Shown here: in pieces, positions 59,544-64,000 of the stretch
How positions within the stretch are numbered: the stretch's first letter is position 1
Layout of the letters: each line of letters begins with the position of its first letter
Source: Cupriavidus necator
GTDB taxonomy: Bacteria; Pseudomonadota; Gammaproteobacteria; Burkholderiales; Burkholderiaceae
Length of the DNA: 64,000 nucleotides
NCBI GenBank assembly: GCA_022041995.1
Contig: CP074381.1
Location: 4,073,957-4,137,956, forward strand
Direction: 5' to 3'
The notes under the pieces: model-generated
Database searches by the model: none
Told to the model about the DNA's origin: nothing
The model's input: only the letters and a program-made list of their open reading frames with translations
Translations under genes and position numbers: made by a program

Positions 59544-60317
59544 TCAGCCCAGCTGCCTGACGCGCGCGATCATCTCTGCGCCGAAATCCAGGTACGCTTT
59601 TGCGCCCTTCGATGACGGATCGAACGCCACGCCCGGCATGCCATAGGACGGCGCCTCTGCCAGCCGCACATTGCGCGGGATCAGGGTCTTGAAGACCTTT
59701 TCACCGAAGTGCGATTCCAGCTGCGCCGACACCTGCTGCTGAAGCGTGACGCGCGGATCGAACATGACGCGCAGCAGGCCGATCACCTGCAGGTCGCGGT
59801 TCAGGTTGGCGTGCACCTGCTTGATGGTATTGACCAGGTCTGACAGCCCTTCCAGCGCGAAGTACTCGCACTGCATCGGCACGATCACGCCGTGCGCGGC
59901 GCACAGGCCGTTCAGCGTCAGCAGCGACAACGACGGCGGGCAGTCGATCAGCACGAAGTCATATTCGTCGTTGACCTCTTCGATGGCCTGCCTGAGGCGG
60001 CGTTCGCGCTGGTCCAGCTCGACCAGTTCCACTTCCGCGCCGGCCAGTTCGCGGTTGGCGGGCAGCACGTCGTACCTGCCGGTCTCGGAACGCTGGCGCG
60101 CCAGCTTGATGCTGGCCAGGCCGACCAGCACCTGGTACACGCTGTGCTCCAGCGCCTGCTTGTCGATGCCCGAACCCATCGAGGCATTGCCCTGCGGGTC
60201 CAGGTCGACCAGCAGCACGCGCTGGTCCTGCGCGGCCAGGCCGGCGGCGAGGTTCACCGTGGTGGTGGTCTTGCCTACCCCGCCCTTCTGGTTTGCAATC
60301 ACGAATACCTTGGCCAT
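59544..60317 (-). CDS. parA: Chromosome partitioning ATPase ParA
   Basis: A deviant-Walker ATPase that positions ParB-parS complexes. The 257-residue protein has KGGVGKTTTTVNLAAGLAA, the D box VLLVDLDPQGNAS and IDCPPSLSLLTLNGL. It is chromosomal (small type, no N-terminal HTH). Cotranscribed with parB, with rsmG upstream. Confidence 0.96.
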   Translation of the reverse strand: MAKVFVIANQKGGVGKTTTTVNLAAGLAAQDQRVLLVDLDPQGNASMGSGIDKQALEHSVYQVLVGLASIKLARQRSETGRYDVLPANRELAGAEVELVELDQRERRLRQAIEEVNDEYDFVLIDCPPSLSLLTLNGLCAAHGVIVPMQCEYFALEGLSDLVNTIKQVHANLNRDLQVIGLLRVMFDPRVTLQQQVSAQLESHFGEKVFKTLIPRNVRLAEAPSYGMPGVAFDPSSKGAKAYLDFGAEMIARVRQLG

Positions 60318-60401
60318 AAGCTACTGAGGCTCCTGCTTCAATTCATCCGGCCAGCGCGGGGCTGGCAGTTCGCGGCGCTGCGTGCAGCGCCGCGGCGTAC
60401 G

Positions 60402-61103
60402 TCATGCGTGGGCGCTTGCGCGCCGCGACAGCACCACCAGGTGGCGCTCGGCATCCAGCCCGGGCACGGTGATGCGGGGCACCGCATCGACCTGCCATTG
60501 CGCCATCAGCCCGGCAGCTTCCATGCGGTCCAACTCGGCCTGAGGATAAACACCCTTCATGGCGATCAGCTTGCCGTGCGGTGCAAGAAGCTGGCCCGAC
60601 AGGTTCACGAAGTCGGTCAGCTCGGCAAACGCGCGCGAGGTGATCACGGCAAAGCCATCGTTATCGTCCAGCTTTTCCACCGGCCCCCAATGTGCCGCGG
60701 CATTGGAGAGCCCGAGTTGCGCACGGCACTGGGTCAGAAAGGCGGTCTTCTTCTGCACAATGTCCACCATCAGCACCGACACGTCGGGACAGGCGATGGC
60801 CAGCGGCAGGCCGGGCATGCCGCCGCCCGAGCCCACGTCCAGTACCCTGCCCTGCGCCGGCGTCCCTACCTCTGCGGCGCGCGCGGCTTCGGCCAGTGCC
60901 GGCACGGCGGCGAGCGAGTCCAGCATGTGATGCGTAAGCATCTCATCGGGGTGGCGGATTGCGGTCAGGTTGTAGACGCCGTTCCACTTGCGCAGCAGCG
61001 CCAGGTAGGCAAACAAGGTGTCGATCTGGGCCGGCGCCAGCGCCAGCCCGATCTCGGCCAGACCGGCTTCAAGGCGACGGCGCTGCGTCGCGTCGTCGGT
61101 CAT
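60402..61103 (-). CDS. rsmG: 16S rRNA m7G527 methyltransferase
   Basis: Methylates G527 of 16S rRNA at N7. The 233-residue protein has the SAM motif VLDVGSGGGMPGLPLAIACP. I start at 61103 (MTDDATQRRRL); a GTG at 61124, immediately after the mnmG stop, is possible but adds seven poorly supported residues. It belongs to the mnmG-rsmG-parA-parB order typical of origin regions. Confidence 0.95.
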   Translation of the reverse strand: MTDDATQRRRLEAGLAEIGLALAPAQIDTLFAYLALLRKWNGVYNLTAIRHPDEMLTHHMLDSLAAVPALAEAARAAEVGTPAQGRVLDVGSGGGMPGLPLAIACPDVSVLMVDIVQKKTAFLTQCRAQLGLSNAAAHWGPVEKLDDNDGFAVITSRAFAELTDFVNLSGQLLAPHGKLIAMKGVYPQAELDRMEAAGLMAQWQVDAVPRITVPGLDAERHLVVLSRRASAHA

Positions 61104-61124
61104 GGTGTGTCGCGGAGCGGGCAC

Positions 61125-63079
61125 TCAGGCGGCCTCTTCGGAGTTGCCGGAAGGTGCGCCCGATTCTGCGCGCGCGCGCCCCAGCCCCTTCTTCTTCAGG
61201 TGCACCAGCAGCAGCGAGATCGCGGCCGGCGTCACGCCGGAAATGCGCGAGGCCTGGCCCAGCGTTTCCGGACGATGCTGGTTCAGCTTCTGGCTGACCT
61301 CGAAGCCCAGGCCACGCACTTCGGTGTAGTCCAGCCCTTCCGGCAGGCGCGTCGACTCATTGGCTTCCAGCTTGTCGACCTCCGCTGCCTGGCGAGCGAT
61401 ATAGCCGTGGTACTTGATGCCGATCTCGATCTGCTCGCGGATTTGCTCTGCCAGCATCGGCTCGGCGTCCAGCGGCGTTCCCGGGGCATGTCGGCCGCCC
61501 TGCAGCGCCATCAGTGCTTCATAGCGGACTTCTGGCCGGCGCAGCAGATCGGCCAGGCTGTACTCGCGCTCGATCGGCTTGCCCAGCAGCGGCACGGCAT
61601 CTTCCGCTGGCAGCATGGCCGGGTTGACCCATGTGCTCTTCAGGCGCTCTGTTTCACGTGAAACAGCGTCGCGCTTGCGATTGAAGGCATCCCAGCGTGC
61701 GTCGTCGACCACGCCCAGTTCACGGCCGACCTCAGTCAGGCGCATATCGGCATTGTCTTCCCGCAGGCTCAGGCGAAATTCCGCGCGGCTGGTGAACATG
61801 CGGTACGGCTCAGTCACACCGCGGGTAATCAGGTCGTCGACCAGCACGCCCAGGTAGGCCTGGTCGCGGCGCGGCGTCCACGCATCGCGTTCGCGCACAT
61901 AACAGCCAGCGTTGATGCCGGCCAGCAGGCCCTGCGCGGCGGCTTCTTCATAGCCGGTGGTGCCGTTAATCTGTCCCGCAAAGAACAGACCGCGGATGGC
62001 CTTGCTCTCCAGCGATGCCTTCAGCCCGCGTGGGTCGAAGTAGTCATACTCGATCGCATAGCCGGGGCGCAGGATATGCGCGTTCTCCATCCCGCGGATC
62101 GAGTGCACCAGTTCCAGCTGCACGTCGAACGGCAGGCTGGTCGAGATCCCGTTGGGGTAGAACTCGTTGGTGGTCAGGCCTTCGGGCTCCAGGAAGATCT
62201 GGTGACTTTCCTTGCTGGCAAAGCGATGGATCTTGTCCTCGATGCTGGGGCAGTAACGCGGCCCTACCCCTTCAATCACGCCGGTGTACATCGGCGAGCG
62301 GTCCAGCCCCACGGATGATGTCGTGGGTACGGCTGTTGGTATGGGTGATCCAGCACGGCAGCTGTTGCGGGTGCTGCTCCGGACGGCCCAGGAAGGAGAA
62401 CACCGGCACCGGATTCAGGTCGCCAGGCTGCTCTTCCATCACCGAGAAATCGATGGTGCGCCGTCAATACGCGGCGGCGTTCCGGTCTTCAGGCGGCCTT
62501 GCGGCAGCTTCAGGTCCTTCAGGCGCGCCGACAGCGACACGGCTGCCGGGTCGCCGGCACGGCCGCCGGTGTAGTTATCCAGCCCGACGTGGATCTTGCC
62601 GTCCAGGAAGGTACCGGCGGTCAGCACCACTGCGCGGGCGCGGAAGGCGATGCCCACCTGCGTCATCGCGCCGACTACGCGGTCGCCCTCCACCATCAGG
62701 TCGTCCACCGCCTGCTGGAATAGCATCAGGTTCGGCTGGTTCTCCAGCCTTGTGCGGATCGCCTTGCGGTACAGCACGCGATCCGCCTGGGCGCGCGTGG
62801 CGCGTACAGCCGGGCCCTTGCTGGAGTTCAGGATGCGGAACTGGATGCCGACTCGTCCGTCGCGGCGGCCATGGCACCGCCCATGGCGTCCACTTCCTTG
62901 ACCAGGTGCCCCTTGCCGATGCCCCCGATGGACGGGTTGCAGCTCATCTGGCCCAGCGTCTCGATGTTGTGAGTCAGCAGCAGCGTCTGGCAGCCCATAC
63001 GGGCCGCGGCAAGTGCAGCTTCAGTGCCGGCATGGCCACCGCCGACGACGATGACATCGAATTCTTTTGGGTAAAGCAT
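61125..63079 (-). CDS. mnmG: tRNA uridine-5-carboxymethylaminomethyl modification enzyme (three frameshift sites)
   Basis: An FAD enzyme that with MnmE modifies U34 of certain tRNAs. The start at 63079 ([20 protein letters not shown]) has GGAGGAGG upstream and [20 protein letters not shown]. Frames break near 62860 (one G missing), 62462 (one C missing) and 62320 (two bases missing), yet all pieces read as family sequence ([60 protein letters not shown]). The last two losses sum to three. Restored length is ~653 residues, normal. Three breaks in one core gene make sequence error much more likely than decay. A parS site lies inside it. Confidence 0.94.
61650..61665. promoter_or_regulatory. parS site inside mnmG
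   Basis: TGTTTCACGTGAAACA, a perfect parS, lies in frame within mnmG, encoding part of AVSRETE. Confidence 0.92.
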
Positions 63080-63165
63080 GGGACACCTCCTCCGGGAGGC
63101 TGGCGGGAAATACGGGAATGCGAAATTATAGCGGCAATCGACTAGCCGCTTTCCGACGGTAACCA

Positions 63166-63181
63166 TGTTTCACGTGAAACA
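63166..63181. promoter_or_regulatory. parS site
   Basis: TGTTTCACGTGAAACA, a perfect 16-bp palindrome just upstream of mnmG. Confidence 0.95.
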
Positions 63182-63223
63182 TGGCGTTGACGATACCTGG
63201 CAAGTCGCTCGAAAGCGACGTTA

Positions 63224-63239
63224 TGTTCCACGTGAAACA
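63224..63239. promoter_or_regulatory. parS site, one variant base
   Basis: TGTTCCACGTGAAACA, within the allowed parS consensus, 58 bases from the perfect site. Confidence 0.9.
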
Positions 63240-63242
63240 AAA

Positions 63243-63265
63243 AGGCCGGGCACATGGCCCGGCTG
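63243..63265 (-). terminator. Terminator of the amidohydrolase-like gene
   Basis: On the minus strand GCCGGGC, CATGT, GCCCGGC is followed by CTTTTTG, 25 bases after the stop at 63290. It sits between two parS sites. Confidence 0.7.
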
Positions 63266-63267
63266 GA

Positions 63268-63283
63268 TGTTTCACGTGGAACA
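63268..63283. promoter_or_regulatory. parS site, one variant base
   Basis: TGTTTCACGTGGAACA, the mirror variant of the site at 63224. Confidence 0.9.
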
Positions 63284-63289
63284 AGCGCC

Positions 63290-64000
63290 TCAGAGCTGCG
63301 CGCGGATATAGCCGGCAACCTGCTCGGTCAGCTTGCCAAGATCGCGCTGCAAGGTGGCGAACCCGGCATTGCGCTCGCGGCTCACCTCGTCCATATACAG
63401 CGGCCGCCGGATCTCGATCTGCAGGCTATTGCGCCGCTCGGCGGCCGGCCGATCTGCGCGATCAGCTGCACGCCCTTGTACGGGTCGTTGCGCGCCACCG
63501 TGTAACCCATGTCGCGCAGTTCCCGTTCGACCAGGTCGACCAGCCCCGGCTCGCAGGTGGTGCCATCCCGGTCGCCCAGCACAAAGTCCGCCAGCGGGTG
63601 CGGGCTGGCGATCTTGAGCCGCTCGTAGGCATTGTTGGGCATGGAGTGCAGGTTCAGGTGCCAGAGCGCGCCAAAGCGCTGGTGGGCACCCTCCACAGCC
63701 TCGGCCAGCGCCGCATGGTACGGCCGGTAGTAGCGGTCGATGCGGGCCTGCACTTCCGCCACGGACAGGCGGCGGTCATAGATCGGCGTGCTGGCGTCGA
63801 CCCGGCTCCAGATCAGGCCGTAGCCCAGCTGCGTCTTCGGCCCCGGGACTAGCGCCGTCGGCCAGGTGCCGTCGAGCTGGGCCGGATCGATGTCGTCGGG
63901 CATCCGGTTCGGGTCGATATAGACCGTGGGAAGGTGGCCGCCAGCAGCGTACCGCCTGCTGCGGGCACGGCGCTCACAAGGCATCGACGTGGGTATCCTC
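63290..64000 (-). CDS. N-formylglutamate amidohydrolase-like protein, N-terminus outside window, frameshifted
   Basis: The family hydrolyses N-formyl-L-glutamate or related N-acyl compounds, using zinc. Recognisable blocks are PTVYIDPNRMPDDIDPAQLD, GTWPTALVPG, TPIYDRRLSVAEVQARIDRY and FGALWHLNLHSMPNN. One base is missing near 63448, after which QIEIRRPLYMDE and GYIRAQL complete the C-terminus at 63290. At least one more break near 63935 separates the upstream VDAL region. The 5' end lies beyond 64000. Confidence 0.8.

Overview
The window reads as a stretch of the main chromosome of a high-GC betaproteobacterium, most likely Cupriavidus or a close Ralstonia relative. The evidence is the syntenic block hemE-atpCDGAHFEBI-parBA-rsmG-mnmG with parS sites, a betaproteobacterial membrane-anchored dihaem cytochrome c, PutA with an N-terminal ribbon-helix-helix, and glycine-riboswitch-controlled gcvTHP. 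The genus call is recognition and synteny, not a database search.

Bases 1 to about 16,870 are accessory DNA: the right part of a genomic island whose left end lies outside the window. It holds a type I restriction-modification operon (hsdR 3' end, hsdM, hsdS), a mosaic stretch with a dif-shaped 11-6-11 palindrome and a possible transposase relic, a large membrane patatin-like lipase, a small exported cysteine-rich protein with an acidic partner, and an IS-end-like fragment. Then come a six-gene minus-strand cluster of unknown function that starts and ends with paralogues around other orphans, a double-HTH regulator, a tandem pair of paralogous ribbon-helix-helix-like proteins, a 112-bp tandem duplication, and a large serine recombinase. 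The recombinase reading frame runs antisense through tRNA-Arg(CCG), which marks the island's right edge.

Bases 16,870 to 47,440 are core and semi-core metabolism: cytochrome c, hemN (with an FNR-type box upstream), a periplasmic binding protein, a scarred sensor-kinase/Spy-like locus, a Rep helicase, and a tandem glycine riboswitch with gcvT-gcvH-gcvP, yetF-like and sdaA (glycine and serine breakdown). These are followed by a persulfide-dioxygenase-like hydrolase, OsmC, an alpha/beta hydrolase, a YbdK-type ligase coupled to a cation/proton antiporter, a TPR protein, a Leu/Ile/Val-type binding protein, putA and priA.

Bases 47,440 to 64,000 are the origin-proximal block, all on the minus strand: hemE, a hydrolase, a CoA-binding protein, the complete nine-gene F1Fo ATP synthase operon, parB-parA, rsmG, mnmG and an N-formylglutamate amidohydrolase-like gene cut by the window edge. 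Four 16-bp parS sites lie here, one of them inside mnmG. Two consensus DnaA boxes sit in the AT-rich priA-hemE gap.

A quality warning applies throughout. At least a dozen genes, including gcvP, sdaA, atpC and mnmG, carry one-base losses, mostly in or beside short G/C runs, and full-length family-like proteins reappear when one base is restored. This looks like sequencing or assembly error, so the broken hsdS, patatin and recombinase genes should not be taken as true pseudogenes without checking reads. Such genes are listed below over their full restored extent.
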